From Candidatus Desulfarcum epimagneticum (GTDB taxonomy: Bacteria; Desulfobacterota; Desulfobacteria; Desulfobacterales; CR-1): a stretch of 64,000 nucleotides of DNA. Positions 16,378 through 25,928 of this stretch are shown one piece after another. Made by a program: the position numbers and the translations under genes. Position 1 is the stretch's first letter. The number at the start of each line of letters is the position of its first letter. A model generated the notes under the pieces. It did not search any database. It saw only the letters and a list, made by a program, of their open reading frames with translations, and was not told where the DNA came from. The DNA lies in NCBI GenBank assembly GCA_900659855.1, contig CAACVI010000012.1:186001-250000 (forward strand), read 5' to 3'.

Positions 16378-16785
16378 ATGTCAAACAAACAGGCCCATCT
16401 GGACATGATCCAGGCCGTGGTCAACCGCCTGGCCCACTGCTCGTTTCTGCTCAAGGGATGGAGCGTCATCCTGGCCTCGGCCCTGTTCGCCCTGGGCGCC
16501 CGGGGGCACAACCCGGTCTTCGCGGCCCTGGCCGGTTTCCCGGCCCTGGCCTTCTGGGGCCTGGACGGGTATTTCCTCCGCCAGGAAAGGCTTTTCCGCA
16601 AACTCTACGACCATGTGAGGCTTCTGAACGAGGCCGACGTGGACTTTTCAATGGACGTGTCCGGTCTTCAGAGCCAGGTGGACCCCTGGCTCCGGGTCGC
16701 GTTCTCCAAAACCCTTTCGGCCTTCCACGGCGTGGTGGCGGCCTCCATCCTTATCGTCTGGATTTTTATTTTCACCCGGGGGTGA
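16378..16785 (+). CDS. Two-helix membrane protein of unknown function
   Basis: A 135-residue protein with paired hydrophobic helices near residues 28-58 (WSVILASALFALGA and FAALAGFPALAFWGL) and another at the C-terminus (VVAASILIVWIFIF). A conserved-looking cytoplasmic middle includes QERLFRKLYDHVR and DVDFSMDV. The family is not known to me by function. The ATG at 16378 has GGAG 3 bases upstream; an in-frame ATG at 16369 is the alternative. It lies directly after the tRNA-Ser pair, a common site for acquired genes. Confidence 0.65.
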   Translation: MSNKQAHLDMIQAVVNRLAHCSFLLKGWSVILASALFALGARGHNPVFAALAGFPALAFWGLDGYFLRQERLFRKLYDHVRLLNEADVDFSMDVSGLQSQVDPWLRVAFSKTLSAFHGVVAASILIVWIFIFTRG

Positions 16786-16813
16786 AAGGAACGAGGCGTA
16801 AGAGGCTAAAAAA

Positions 16814-17095
16814 ATGAAAGCTTTCGAAAAATGCCCTGTGTGCGGCGGCGATTTGGGAAAAAAACAGGTGGAAAAGTTGTTGAGAGGCGGAGGTGACACC
16901 GTTTCCATGAAGGTTTTTGCCGAGGTGTGCCTGCGCTGTGGAGAAAGACTGTATGCCGAGGATGTCGTGAGATCGTTTGAAGAAATTCGCGGCAAGCTGA
17001 AAAGGAAGAAGTTCCGGAACTTTAAGGCCCTGGGCCGGTCTTTCACGGTTGAAAACTGGCCAAACAAAGCCATACGGCCCACCCCATCCCCATAA
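16814..17095 (+). CDS. YgiT-type zinc finger protein
   Basis: This 93-residue protein has CPVCGGDL near residue 8 and CLRCGERLY near residue 38, the paired CxxC pattern of YgiT/MqsA-type zinc fingers. A basic C-terminus follows. Such proteins are usually antitoxins encoded beside a small toxin (MqsR or DUF4258). No toxin gene is visible next to it, so this one appears orphaned or acts alone. Confidence 0.75.
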   Translation: MKAFEKCPVCGGDLGKKQVEKLLRGGGDTVSMKVFAEVCLRCGERLYAEDVVRSFEEIRGKLKRKKFRNFKALGRSFTVENWPNKAIRPTPSP

Positions 17096-17125
17096 TCCGG
17101 CGGCGCGCCGCAACGGCTCTTTTCT

Positions 17126-18097
17126 TCACACCGCCCGGTTTTCCAGCGCCCCCACGCCTTCGATTTCCAGACGAATGGAATCCCCGCGTTTGAGAAGACG
17201 TCCGTTTTCAATGCCCGAGCATCCGGGCACGGTTCCCGAGCCGAAGAATTCCCCGGGGCGCAGGCGCTCTTCCAAAGACGCGTAGGCGATGGCCTCGGGC
17301 AGGGAATGGCGCATGCCGGACATGTCCGTTTCAACGATTTTTTCCCCATTGATGGACACGCGAACTTTGAGGCGGGGGATCATGGGCAATATATCCTTCG
17401 CGCCTGTCACGACATTTGAAACGGCGTTGGCGAAATTTTTGGCCTTCACCGGCCCGAAGCCGCTTCTCATTTCATCCAGCTGGACGTCCCGGGCTGAAAA
17501 ATCGTTCAGGACCACAAACCCGCCGATGGCTTTTTCCGCCTCTTCGGGGGAGGCGTTTTCCAAAGGGGCGCAGATGATCGCGCCCAGCTCCAGCTCGTAA
17601 TCCAGCTCTTTGGAATAGGAGGGAATCCGGATGGGGTCCTTGTGGGTGAAAAAGGACAGGTGGTTTCCCATGTAGTAGATGGGGAATTTTTCCCACCGCT
17701 TTCCGGGCTTGAATTTCGGAAACGTCCGGCCGGAGATTTTTTCGTAAAGGCCCGTGAAGGGCGCCAGGCCGGGGAGATATTTTTTCACAAACCCCCGGGC
17801 GGCGTCGGTGAAGTGTTTTTCATACAGCATGAAATCCCGGTAAGACAGGGGCTCAAAAGGAATCAGGCGCTCAAGCCGGGACATGTCCAGGGCTTCGGGC
17901 GGGTTTTCGCCCTCGGACAGGCGACCGGCCAAAGTCCCGGGATGGGCCCTTTCAAAGGCCAGGATATCCACCGTGTGGTCCAAAGAGACCCCTTCGGGGG
18001 CCAGGTCGCCCGCCCGGCGCCATGAGCGGCCATCCATGGAGAGCGCGGGAAAAGGTTTGGAATGGGGAAGGGCGTCTTTCACCAGGGAAATTTTCAT
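17126..18097 (-). CDS. Fumarylacetoacetate hydrolase family protein
   Basis: A 323-residue member of the FAH superfamily, metal-dependent hydrolases and decarboxylases of beta-dicarbonyl acids. The metal-binding region is DYELELGAIIC, followed by VLNDFSARDVQLDEM and GSGTVPGCSGIENGRLL. AAAGGAGA precedes the ATG. It is the last gene of the rho-rpmE-prfA-prmC run. The substrate cannot be deduced. Confidence 0.88.
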   Translation of the reverse strand: MKISLVKDALPHSKPFPALSMDGRSWRRAGDLAPEGVSLDHTVDILAFERAHPGTLAGRLSEGENPPEALDMSRLERLIPFEPLSYRDFMLYEKHFTDAARGFVKKYLPGLAPFTGLYEKISGRTFPKFKPGKRWEKFPIYYMGNHLSFFTHKDPIRIPSYSKELDYELELGAIICAPLENASPEEAEKAIGGFVVLNDFSARDVQLDEMRSGFGPVKAKNFANAVSNVVTGAKDILPMIPRLKVRVSINGEKIVETDMSGMRHSLPEAIAYASLEERLRPGEFFGSGTVPGCSGIENGRLLKRGDSIRLEIEGVGALENRAV

Positions 18098-18130
18098 GGC
18101 GCGTCTCCTTTTTGATTGGTTTTTCTCTCC

Positions 18131-19042
18131 TCACTTCCGGGCCATGCAGGCCACCCGGTGGAGTCCCGAGTAGTCGTTTGAGCAGACCATGTTTTCATAG
18201 GCGCCGCAGGACCGGGCCAGGTCCAGAACATCGTTTTTCTGATCAAACCCGGTCTCCAGGGCCAGCATGCCGCCGGGTTTTAAAAATTCGGCGGCGGTCT
18301 CAACGATGGCCCGCAAACACAAAAGGCCGTCGGCGCTTCCGTCCAGGGAAAGCCGGGGCTCATGGAGGCGAATTTCAGAGGCCAGGCCGGCGATTTCCCC
18401 GGCGCGGATGTAGGGCGGGTTGGAGACGATGAGGTCAAAGGGGGGGGCGTTTTTTTTCACAGCGCCCAGCCAGTTCGAGGCGAAAAAGCGGATGGCGTGT
18501 TCCAGGCCGTTTTTTTTCGCGTTGGCGGAGGCGATTTGAAGCGCGCCCGGCGAGATGTCCGAGGCGAAATACAGATGCTCCCCGGCTTCGGAGGCCAGCG
18601 CGCAGATGACGGCGCCGGAGCCCGCGCCCAGCTCCAGGACCCGTTTGGGGCGGCCTTCGGGGGAATCCTGTTTTAAGAAAGCCAGCGCGGCCTCCACCAG
18701 GCATTCGGTTTCAGGCCGGGGAATGAGCACATCGCAGGTGACGGCGAAGGGAAGAGACCAGAACTCTTTTTCCCCGGTGATGTAGGCGGCGGGCTCGAAC
18801 CGGGCGCGGCGTTTCACCAGGTTTCGAAAAGCGGCCAGCTCGTCTTTGTTCAGGGGGCGGTCGTACTGGACGTACAGCTGGATCCTCTCGATTCCCAGCG
18901 CGTGGGCCAGAAGAATCTCGGCCGAGGGCCGGGGGGCCTCCACATTTCGGGATTTAAAATACGAGGCGGTCCAGGACAGAATTTTGAGGATGGTCCACCG
19001 GGTCTCGGCGCCGGCGTCAGCGGCCCGGGGATTTTTCGTCAT
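18131..19042 (-). CDS. prmC: Release factor glutamine methyltransferase
   Basis: A 303-residue SAM-dependent enzyme that N5-methylates the Gln of the GGQ motif in release factors. It has an N-terminal helical domain, SAM motif [16 protein letters not shown] and the catalytic NPPY in [12 protein letters not shown]. Its start overlaps prfA by 26 bases, so enzyme and substrate are translated from one message. Confidence 0.95.
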   Translation of the reverse strand: MTKNPRAADAGAETRWTILKILSWTASYFKSRNVEAPRPSAEILLAHALGIERIQLYVQYDRPLNKDELAAFRNLVKRRARFEPAAYITGEKEFWSLPFAVTCDVLIPRPETECLVEAALAFLKQDSPEGRPKRVLELGAGSGAVICALASEAGEHLYFASDISPGALQIASANAKKNGLEHAIRFFASNWLGAVKKNAPPFDLIVSNPPYIRAGEIAGLASEIRLHEPRLSLDGSADGLLCLRAIVETAAEFLKPGGMLALETGFDQKNDVLDLARSCGAYENMVCSNDYSGLHRVACMARK

Positions 19043-20096
19043 TTTGAAGGGCCTGGGCCTGGTAAAAGGTGGTCAGCTCATCAATAATTTCATCTATGGC
19101 GCCTTCCAGAATGGCCTCCAGCTTATAGAGGGTGAGCCCCACCCGGTGGTCGGTCACCCGGCCCTGGGGGAAATTGTAGGTCCGGATTCTTCCGCTCCGG
19201 TCCCCGGTTCCCACCTGGCTTTTGCGCTCTTTGGACCTCTCTTCGTCCCGCTCCCGGGTCATGATCTCAAAGAGCCGGGCCCGCAGCACCTTCATGGCCT
19301 TGGCGCGGTTTTTGATCTGGGATTTTTCGTCCTGGCAGGTCACCACCAGCCCTGACGGCAGGTGGGTGAGGCGCACCGCCGAGTCGGTGGTGTTCACGGA
19401 CTGGCCCCCGGGGCCTGTGGAGCGGTACACATCCACCTTCACGTCGCCGGGATCAATCTGAACCTCCACATCCTCGGCCTCCGGAAGCACGGCCACCGTG
19501 ACGGCGGAGGTGTGGATGCGTCCCTGGGCCTCGGTGGCCGGGACCCGCTGGACCCGGTGGACCCCGCTTTCATATTTGAACCGGGAAAACGCGCCTTTTC
19601 CCCGGATCATGGAGATCACTTCCTTAAATCCCCCCACTCCGGTGGGATGGTGGTTGAGGATCTCCACTTTCCAGGACCGGTTTTCGGCGTATTTGGCGTA
19701 CATTCGAAACAGGTCCCCGGCGAAAAGGCCCGCCTCTTCCCCGCCGGTTCCGGCGCGGATCTCCATGATGATGTTTTTGTCATCATTGGGGTCTTTGGGG
19801 ATCAGCAGTTTTTTGAGCCGCTCCTCCAGCCGGTCCTTTTCAGCGCCCAGGGTTTCCAGCTCGTCTTTGGCCAGGCCCTTGATCTCGGGGTCGGGGTCTT
19901 TGAGCAGCTCCTCGCTTTCGTCCATTTCTTCCAAGATATCTTTGTAGCGCCTGAAAACCGAGACGATTTTGCTGATCTCAGCGTGCTCTTTGATGTATGT
20001 CCGGTACCGGGACTGGTCCCGGACCACCTCGGGATCGCTTAAAAGGGTCTCCAGCTTGAGGAACCGGTCTTCCACACCGGTAAGTTTGTCAAACAT
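19017..20096 (-). CDS. prfA: Peptide chain release factor 1
   Basis: A 359-residue class I release factor for UAA and UAG. The codon-recognition tripeptide is PAT ([14 protein letters not shown]) and the peptidyl hydrolysis motif is GGQ ([14 protein letters not shown]). Length and order match the family. It lies between rpmE and prmC. Confidence 0.97.
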   Translation of the reverse strand: MFDKLTGVEDRFLKLETLLSDPEVVRDQSRYRTYIKEHAEISKIVSVFRRYKDILEEMDESEELLKDPDPEIKGLAKDELETLGAEKDRLEERLKKLLIPKDPNDDKNIIMEIRAGTGGEEAGLFAGDLFRMYAKYAENRSWKVEILNHHPTGVGGFKEVISMIRGKGAFSRFKYESGVHRVQRVPATEAQGRIHTSAVTVAVLPEAEDVEVQIDPGDVKVDVYRSTGPGGQSVNTTDSAVRLTHLPSGLVVTCQDEKSQIKNRAKAMKVLRARLFEIMTRERDEERSKERKSQVGTGDRSGRIRTYNFPQGRVTDHRVGLTLYKLEAILEGAIDEIIDELTTFYQAQALQNDEKSPGR

Positions 20097-20105
20097 GACA
20101 GCCTT

Positions 20106-20327
20106 TTATTTCCCCTCGGCGGCCTGCTGGAATTTGGCGTATTTGCGCCTGAAACGCTCGATCCGGCCGGCCGTGTCGATGAGTTTATGTTTGCCGGTGA
20201 AAAAAGGGTGGCATTTGGAGCATATCTCCACCCGGATGTCCGGCTTTGTGGAGCCGACCTCGATGGACTCGCCGCAGGCGCACGTGGCGGTGGTGTCAAA
20301 ATATTCGGGATGCCCTTCAGATTTCAT
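20106..20327 (-). CDS. rpmE: Ribosomal protein L31 (zinc-binding type)
   Basis: A 73-residue protein with the zinc cysteines of C+ L31: TATCACGE and [11 protein letters not shown], then the basic tail [20 protein letters not shown] precedes the start. It lies directly upstream of prfA, a common arrangement. Confidence 0.96.
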   Translation of the reverse strand: MKSEGHPEYFDTTATCACGESIEVGSTKPDIRVEICSKCHPFFTGKHKLIDTAGRIERFRRKYAKFQQAAEGK

Positions 20328-20358
20328 AACGTGTGTCCTCCTTCAAAAAAACAGTTTA

Positions 20359-21606
20359 TCATGAGTTCATGGAATCCATGAAACTTTGATTATCGGGTGT
20401 TCCGGTCATTTTTGCAAGTAAAAATTCAAGGCTGTCCGAAGGATTGAGCGGGGAAAGCACTTTTCGAAGCAGCCATACCCGGGCCAGCACATTTTCAGGA
20501 AGCAGCAGCTCCTCTTTCCGGGTGCCGGACTTCTTGATGTCGATGGCCGGGAACATGCGTTTGTCGGCGAGGCGCCGGTCCAGCTGAAGCTCCATGTTGC
20601 CCGTGCCCTTGAATTCCTCAAAAATCACCTCGTCCATGCGGCTGCCGGTGTCCACCAGGGCCGTGGCGATGATGGTGAGGCTTCCCCCCTCCTCGATGTT
20701 CCGGGCCGCGCCGAAAAAGCGTTTGGGCTTTTGAAGGGCGTTGGAGTCCACCCCGCCGGACAGAATTTTTCCGCTGGCCGGGGTGATGGAGTTGTAGGCC
20801 CGGGCCAGCCGGGTGATGCTGTCCAGAAGAATCACCACGTCCTTTTTATGCTCCACCAGGCGCTTGGCTTTTTCAATGACCATTTTGGCCACCTGGACAT
20901 GGCGCTCGGCGGGCTCGTCGAAGGTGGAGCTGATGACCTCTCCTTTCACCGACCGCTGCATGTCCGTCACCTCTTCGGGCCGCTCGTCGATGAGCAGAAC
21001 GAAAAGGCAGATGTCTTTGTGATTTTTGCTGATGCTGTTGGCGATGAACTGCAAAAGCATGGTTTTTCCGGACCGGGGAGGCGAGACAATCAGGCCCCTC
21101 TGGCCGAAGCCGATGGGGGCGAGCAGATCCATGATGCGGGTGGAGTAGTTCTCGGGGTCGTGCTCCAGGGTGATTTTCTCCTCAGGGTAAAGCGGAGTCA
21201 GGTTGTCAAAAAGGATTTTGTCCCGGGCGATCTCAGGGTCTTCAAAATTGATGGCGTTGATTTTAAGCAGGGCGAAATATTTTTCCGACTCCTTGGGCTG
21301 CCGGACCTGTCCGGAGACGATGTCCCCCTTTTTCAGGTTGAATCGGCGGATCTGGGAGGGGGAGACGTAGATGTCGTCGGGGCCGGGCAGGTAGTTGTAG
21401 GAAGGGGAGCGCAGAAAGCCGAACCCGTCGGGCAGGATCTCCAGGGTGCCCTCCCCGAAGATCAGGCCGTTTTTTTCGATCTGGGCCTGGAGCAGGGCGA
21501 AAATGAGGTCCTGCTTCTTCATTCCCGAAGAGCCCTCGATGTTGAGCTGATTGGCGAGCTGGGTCAATTCCTTAATTTTTTTGTTCTTTAACTCTGTGAT
21601 GTTCAT
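20359..21606 (-). CDS. rho: Transcription termination factor Rho
   Basis: A 415-residue hexameric RNA helicase. It has an N-terminal Rho domain ([18 protein letters not shown]), the RNA-binding motif DGFGFLRS, the P-loop [14 protein letters not shown], and a Q-loop region typical of the family. The start at 21606 matches the family N-terminus; the frame upstream is non-homologous. It begins a five-gene minus-strand run. The long leader (21607-22353) is typical of self-regulated rho genes. Confidence 0.97.
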   Translation of the reverse strand: MNITELKNKKIKELTQLANQLNIEGSSGMKKQDLIFALLQAQIEKNGLIFGEGTLEILPDGFGFLRSPSYNYLPGPDDIYVSPSQIRRFNLKKGDIVSGQVRQPKESEKYFALLKINAINFEDPEIARDKILFDNLTPLYPEEKITLEHDPENYSTRIMDLLAPIGFGQRGLIVSPPRSGKTMLLQFIANSISKNHKDICLFVLLIDERPEEVTDMQRSVKGEVISSTFDEPAERHVQVAKMVIEKAKRLVEHKKDVVILLDSITRLARAYNSITPASGKILSGGVDSNALQKPKRFFGAARNIEEGGSLTIIATALVDTGSRMDEVIFEEFKGTGNMELQLDRRLADKRMFPAIDIKKSGTRKEELLLPENVLARVWLLRKVLSPLNPSDSLEFLLAKMTGTPDNQSFMDSMNS

Positions 21607-21844
21607 GATAAAATAAAGACTCCGTTGATTGATTGCCTCAAAGGCGCCGGACGACGGGCGCAAATGTTTTTCCAACATTTTCCCGCCGGTGAAACCGGCG
21701 CTCACATCCTTTGTATTTGAAAAAATCGCGGCGCTGACTTGCATCGCCTGTGGAAAATCCAGGGGCGAGGGGTCCGGGTATGCGTTTTCTTTTAACAGGG
21801 GATCGGCCCAAAGGGGCCTTTTTTAAGATGTGAAAATATGTTTT
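21607..21844. other. Rho leader region without a gene
   Basis: This is the first part of a gene-free stretch of 747 bases between rho and the CCA/polyA polymerase gene. A short GGCCC-AAAG-GGGCC hairpin followed by T6 lies at 21805-21824, reading away from rho. The open frame on the minus strand here has no family character. A rho leader with autoregulation is possible. Confidence 0.4.
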
Positions 21845-21995
21845 GACGACATCGTAAAAAATCCGATCTACTGCGTTGCGGCGGTTTTTTGTTCCTTCGG
21901 CATACTATATGTATGGCCTCAGTCTCAAAAAACCACCACGCCTTGTATATCGAATTTTTACAATGCCGTCTTGTCCATTTTTTACGAGTTTATCA
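21845..21995. repeat. Palindromic interspersed repeat, copy 4
   Basis: The copy starts GACGACATCGTAAAAAATCC and ends TTTTACGAGTTTATCA. Its centre (GGTTTTTTGTTCCTTCGGCA) matches copy 1 rather than copies 2, 3 and 5. It lies in the intergenic region between rho and the CCA/polyA polymerase gene. Confidence 0.9.
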
Positions 21996-22353
21996 TGTTT
22001 TGTGTCGTGATTTAATTCCGTCCTGAAAAAGGGTTCCCGCGCGATTGAGTGAAAATTCGCCCAGGCGATGCCGCCTGAAATAAAAAATCCTGTTTTTTGT
22101 TGCGGCCGACGCTTATTCGTGTTTTATTTCTGTCGGCAAACCATAAAAACACATCAAGGTTTCGGAAGAAAAATGTGAGTGTTTTGATTTTTAAAGAGGA
22201 CTTTCGCTGGATATTTCGATGGACGCTGTCTCCCGGCGGGCCGCGTTGCTTGTCTGCTTTTCGTAAAGCCGCACTATAGGCGCTCCGTTTGGCCCTGTCA
22301 AGCTTTTTTTGCCGCGGGCCCGCTGTTTCGGCCCCTGGAGCTGATAACACCTT
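21996..22353. other. Gene-free stretch before the CCA/polyA polymerase gene
   Basis: This sequence of 358 bases probably holds the divergent promoters of rho and the polymerase gene. I see no RNA gene. A 112-codon open frame on the minus strand (22012-22350) has no ribosome binding site and no protein-like composition, and I do not call it. Confidence 0.4.
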
Positions 22354-23787
22354 ATGACCGACCCCTTATTTGAATTCGACATCCGCCGTTTTCCCCCGAT
22401 CCGCGGGGCCTGTGTCGTAGGCGGCTCGGTCCGCGACGTCCTGGCGGGCCGCCCCTGCCGGGACTGGGATCTCGTCGTGTTAAACGACGCCGAAGGGTTT
22501 TCCCGAAAGCTGGCCCGGACCTTTCCCGGCCAAACCGGAAAAATCGCCCGAATCTCAAAGCCGGGCTTTGAGGTTTTCCGGGTGTGGTCCAAGGGCGTGT
22601 CATACGACGTGTCCGAGGCAAAGGGCGGCTCCATCGCGCATGACCTGGCGCAAAGGGATTTCACCGTCAACGCCATGGCCTGGCTCCCGGATGAAAAAAA
22701 ACTCATCGATCCCCTGGGGGGACGGGACGATTTAAAGGCCCGGGTCCTTCGAATGGCCTCGGACCGGGCGTTTAAAGACGATCCCGTCCGGCTGGCCCGG
22801 GCTTTCAGAATATCCGGGGAGCTGGGCCTTTCCATCGAGCCGGAGACCCGGCGCTCCATTTCCCGTCACGCCGCCTTGATTCGCGCCTCGGCGCCGGAGC
22901 GGGTCCGGGAGGAGCTTTTGATGACGCTTTCCGTGCCCGACGCCGCGCCCCTGATCGAGCGGATGGCCGACGCCGGCCTTTTGTTTGAGATATTCCCGGA
23001 GCTTTCGCCCCTCCGGGGATGTCTCCAGAACCGCCACCACCGCTTTGACGTCTGGGGGCACACCCTCGCGGCCTTCGGGGCGCTGGACGCCATTTTAAAA
23101 AACCCCGGGGATTTTTTCCCGGGCCGGGAAGCCGACATTCAGGAATATTTTAAAAAAGGCCGGCCGGCCCTTCTCAAATGCGCCATGCTGCTGCATGACA
23201 CGGGCAAGCCCGCCTCCCGGTCCGTGGATGAAAAGGGCGGCGCGCATTTTTACGGCCACGAAAAAAAGGGGGCCCGCATGGCCCGGGCGGCCCTGGTCCG
23301 CCTGAGATTTTCCAACCGCCGGATCGACTGGGCCGCCGGCCTGATCCGGGACCATTTAAAGCCCCTTTTCCTGTTTATTCATTCCCTCCGGTCCCGCCGC
23401 CCGGGCGGGCTTTCAGCGAAAAGCAAAAACCGCTTTTTCTTAAAAGCCGGCGCCTCCTCCCCGGCCCTTTTGATCCACGCCTCGGCCGACATACTGGGAA
23501 AGGGGCCCGGACGGGACGAAAAAAACCGCGCGTTTGTGGCATTCGCCGGGGAGATGATGGCGGAATACTTTGACGGGTTTGTCCCCAAATCCGCGCGCCC
23601 TCCCCTTTTGACCGGACACGACCTCATCCGGGAATTCAACCTGGCGCCCTCGCCGGTCCTGGGCGAAATTCTTTCCATGATCCATGAGAAGCGGCTTTCG
23701 GCCCCCCTGTCCCGGGACCAGGCGCTGGAGATGGCGGCGCGTTTTTTAAAGGACCGGGAAAAGGGCCCGGGCAAAAAGGGCCCATGA
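22354..23787 (+). CDS. CCA tRNA nucleotidyltransferase / poly(A) polymerase family protein with HD domain
   Basis: This 477-residue protein has the class II nucleotidyltransferase head (GACVVGGSVRDVLAGR, then RDWDLVV with catalytic acidic residues) and the RNA-binding region DFTVNAMAW. A C-terminal HD hydrolase part has LLHDTGKPASR and GHEKKGARMA. Proteins of this build add or repair tRNA 3' CCA, or polyadenylate RNA. The HD fusion suggests a tRNA repair role. The 3' end overlaps hemW by 4 bases. Confidence 0.88.
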   Translation: MTDPLFEFDIRRFPPIRGACVVGGSVRDVLAGRPCRDWDLVVLNDAEGFSRKLARTFPGQTGKIARISKPGFEVFRVWSKGVSYDVSEAKGGSIAHDLAQRDFTVNAMAWLPDEKKLIDPLGGRDDLKARVLRMASDRAFKDDPVRLARAFRISGELGLSIEPETRRSISRHAALIRASAPERVREELLMTLSVPDAAPLIERMADAGLLFEIFPELSPLRGCLQNRHHRFDVWGHTLAAFGALDAILKNPGDFFPGREADIQEYFKKGRPALLKCAMLLHDTGKPASRSVDEKGGAHFYGHEKKGARMARAALVRLRFSNRRIDWAAGLIRDHLKPLFLFIHSLRSRRPGGLSAKSKNRFFLKAGASSPALLIHASADILGKGPGRDEKNRAFVAFAGEMMAEYFDGFVPKSARPPLLTGHDLIREFNLAPSPVLGEILSMIHEKRLSAPLSRDQALEMAARFLKDREKGPGKKGP

Positions 23788-24935
23788 GGGAAAAAGCCGA
23801 CGCCGGGCTCTACATCCATGTCCCGTTCTGCGTCAAAAAATGCCCCTACTGCGATTTCTTCTCCTCAACAGACCTGTCCGGGATGGGGGAGTTTTCACGG
23901 GCGCTGATCCGGGAAATGGAGACGCGCCGGAACCCGGCCCGGTTCGACACCCTTTACATCGGCGGGGGAACCCCGTCGCTTCTGAAACCGGCATTTCTGG
24001 AGGCCGTCCGGGACTCGGTTTTCAAAATCTTTCGCATGGACCCCGACGCCGAGATCACCATGGAGATCAACCCCGGGACTGTGGATTTTGAAAGACTGAC
24101 ATTTTTCAAAAGCCTGGGCGTCAACCGCTTAAGCGTGGGGGTCCAGTCTTTTTCCGACGATATTTTAAAATTCCTGGGCCGGATTCACACAGCCGCCGAC
24201 GCCGAAAAAACCATTGAATGGGCCAGGGCCGCGGGGTTTGAAAACATCTCCCTGGATTTGATATACGGAATTCCGGGCCAGACCCCCGCGGGCTGGCTCC
24301 AGACCCTTGAGCATGCGGCGAAACGCGAGCCGTCCCATCTGTCGTGCTACACGCTCACATACGAGGCCGGAACGAAAATGGAGGCGCGCCGCCAAAAAGG
24401 CGTCTTTCGGCCCCTTTCGGAAAAAATCGTGACACGCATGTGTAAAACCGGGGTCCGCCGTCTTGAGCGCCTGGGCTTTTCCCGGTATGAGATCTCCAGT
24501 TTTTCCCGGCCGGGCCGCATGTCCCGCCACAATATCAAATACTGGTCCGGGGCGCCCTATGTCGGGCTGGGGCCCTCGGCCCATTCCTATGCCGGCGGGG
24601 AACGGTCCTGGAACCCCAAAAGCCTGGGGCGCTATCTTCGGGATTTGAGACAGGGCCGGGCGCCCGCGGCCGGAAAGGAGCGGCTCACCCAGGCCCAGAA
24701 AATGACGGAGTTTTTTTACCTGGCCTTAAGACAAAGCCGGGGAATCGACGTCCATGCGTTCAAACGGCGCTTCAGGCTTGACTTTTACCCGTCCTTCAAA
24801 CGCCCCGTCTCCCTTCTGATTGAAAACGGCCTGGCGCGAAAGGGAAAGGACCGCTTCGCCCTGACCCTGGACGGGGCGCTGCTTCTGGACAGCGCGGCGG
24901 GACTGTTTGTGGAGGAGGCCGAAAAATTCGATTGA
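23784..24935 (+). CDS. hemW: Radical SAM HemW-type protein (coproporphyrinogen III oxidase-like)
   Basis: This 383-residue protein has the radical SAM cluster motif CVKKCPYCDFF. Family motifs LYIGGGTPSLL, VNRLSVGVQSFSDDILKFLGR and ISLDLIYGIPGQ follow. The C-terminal HemW domain includes YWSGAPYVGLGPSAHSY. HemW is a heme chaperone rather than a true oxidase. The annotation as HemW rather than HemN rests on the short N-terminus and spacing. It overlaps the preceding gene by ATGA. Confidence 0.9.
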   Translation: MREKADAGLYIHVPFCVKKCPYCDFFSSTDLSGMGEFSRALIREMETRRNPARFDTLYIGGGTPSLLKPAFLEAVRDSVFKIFRMDPDAEITMEINPGTVDFERLTFFKSLGVNRLSVGVQSFSDDILKFLGRIHTAADAEKTIEWARAAGFENISLDLIYGIPGQTPAGWLQTLEHAAKREPSHLSCYTLTYEAGTKMEARRQKGVFRPLSEKIVTRMCKTGVRRLERLGFSRYEISSFSRPGRMSRHNIKYWSGAPYVGLGPSAHSYAGGERSWNPKSLGRYLRDLRQGRAPAAGKERLTQAQKMTEFFYLALRQSRGIDVHAFKRRFRLDFYPSFKRPVSLLIENGLARKGKDRFALTLDGALLLDSAAGLFVEEAEKFD

Positions 24936-24960
24936 CACGGCCGGGCCTTTGGTGTAGGAA
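24932..24960 (+). promoter_or_regulatory. Sigma70 promoter for the nik leader
   Basis: TTGACA (24932-24937), a 17-base spacer and TAGGAA (24955-24960) form a good -35 and a fair -10. The -35 overlaps the last codons of hemW. Transcription would start near 24967 and give a leader of about 160 bases before nikK. Confidence 0.6.
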
Positions 24961-25128
24961 AATGAAAAAAACGGTGGCAGGAAGCCTCCTTTTTCATTTA
25001 TTTGTGACTTGCGCCGGGCTCGTTCGCCCAGGCGCGAAAAAATCAAAAACAAAGCCGCGAAGGCCATGCGTGTCAGGAAGACGGGCGTGATCTCGCGGCT
25101 TTTTTTTGGCGTAAAAAGGAGGCTTTTT
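24961..25128 (+). promoter_or_regulatory. Structured leader with anti-Shine-Dalgarno and terminator; candidate riboswitch
   Basis: Four structures are visible. (1) AATGAAAAA (24961-24969) pairs with TTTTTCATT (24990-24998). (2) AAGCCTCCTTTTT (24982-24994) is a perfect 13-nt complement of the ribosome binding site region AAAAAGGAGGCTT (25113-25125); this pairing competes with the first hairpin. (3) GCGCC/GGCGC with an inner GGGC/GCCC stem lies at 25011-25036. (4) GCCGCGA (25054-25060) pairs with TCGCGGC (25093-25099), followed by a T run, so it is terminator-like and only about 22 bases from the start codon. I do not recognise a known riboswitch class. Metal sensing is inferred from the genes controlled. 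Confidence 0.6.
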
Positions 25129-25129
25129 T

Positions 25130-25912
25130 ATGAAAAAATTTTTTTTGATCGCCGTGTGTCTGGCAGCGGGCGTTTTTCCGGCGCCGTTTTCGGCGCGGGC
25201 CCATTTCGGCATGGTCATCCCGTCCGATTCCATGGTGGGTCCCAAAGACCCCCGGGTTCTCAAACTGGAGGCGTCGTTTTCCCATCCCTTTGAGGGCGCG
25301 GGCATGGACATGGAAAAACCCAAAGTATTCGGCGCCCTCGCCCAGGGAAAAAAAACGGACCTGACCGGGTCTTTGAAACAAACCCGGATCATGGGCGGCG
25401 CGGCCTGGCGGGCGGATTTCGCCGTCAAACGCCCGGGCGCCCATATCTTTTACATGGAGCCCCGGCCCTATTTTGAGCCGGCCGAGGACTGTTTCATCAT
25501 CCATCACACCAAGACCGTGGCGGCGGTCTTCGGGGACGACGAGGGCTGGGACGCCGAGGTCGGGCTCAAAACCGAGATCGTCCCCGTGACCCGGCCATTC
25601 GGGCTGTACGCCGGCAACCTGTTCCAGGGAATCGTGAAAAAAGACGGCCGGCCCGTCCCCCACGCCCGGGTGGAGGTGGAGTTTTACAACCGGGAGAAAA
25701 AACTCCGGGCGCCCGCCGACGATATGATCACCCAGACCGTCAAGGCCGACGCGAACGGCCTTTTCAGCTACGCGGCGCCCATTCCCGGCTGGTGGGGATT
25801 TTCGGCGCTGACCCGGGCGGATCACACGCTCAAACACAAGGGCGAAGACAAGGATGTGGAGCTGGGCGCCGTGATATGGGTCCGGTTTCACCCGTTTCTT
25901 TCCAGCGACTGA
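25130..25912 (+). CDS. nikK: DUF4198 periplasmic protein of a nickel/cobalt ECF importer (NikK-like)
   Basis: This 260-residue protein has an N-terminal signal peptide (LIAVCLAAGVFPAPFSARA) and a mature start HFGMVIPSD, the DUF4198 opening with a putative metal-binding His. Later segments GLYAGNLFQGIVKKDGRPVP and TVKADANGLFSYAAP are typical. NikK proteins assist nickel uptake in NikKLMQO systems. AAGGAGG precedes the ATG and is sequestered in the predicted leader structure. It is the first of five adjacent importer genes. Confidence 0.85.
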   Translation: MKKFFLIAVCLAAGVFPAPFSARAHFGMVIPSDSMVGPKDPRVLKLEASFSHPFEGAGMDMEKPKVFGALAQGKKTDLTGSLKQTRIMGGAAWRADFAVKRPGAHIFYMEPRPYFEPAEDCFIIHHTKTVAAVFGDDEGWDAEVGLKTEIVPVTRPFGLYAGNLFQGIVKKDGRPVPHARVEVEFYNREKKLRAPADDMITQTVKADANGLFSYAAPIPGWWGFSALTRADHTLKHKGEDKDVELGAVIWVRFHPFLSSD

Positions 25913-25928
25913 TGATGGAGTGAAAACC

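Noticed and set aside
22012-22350. 112-codon minus-strand frame upstream of rho
   Set aside because: No ribosome binding site, biased low-complexity composition and no recognisable motif. It lies in a region expected to hold divergent promoters.
24961-25128. Known cobalamin or NiCo riboswitch in the nik leader
   Set aside because: I could not find the conserved boxes of either class by eye. The leader is reported as unclassified. A covariance-model search would decide.
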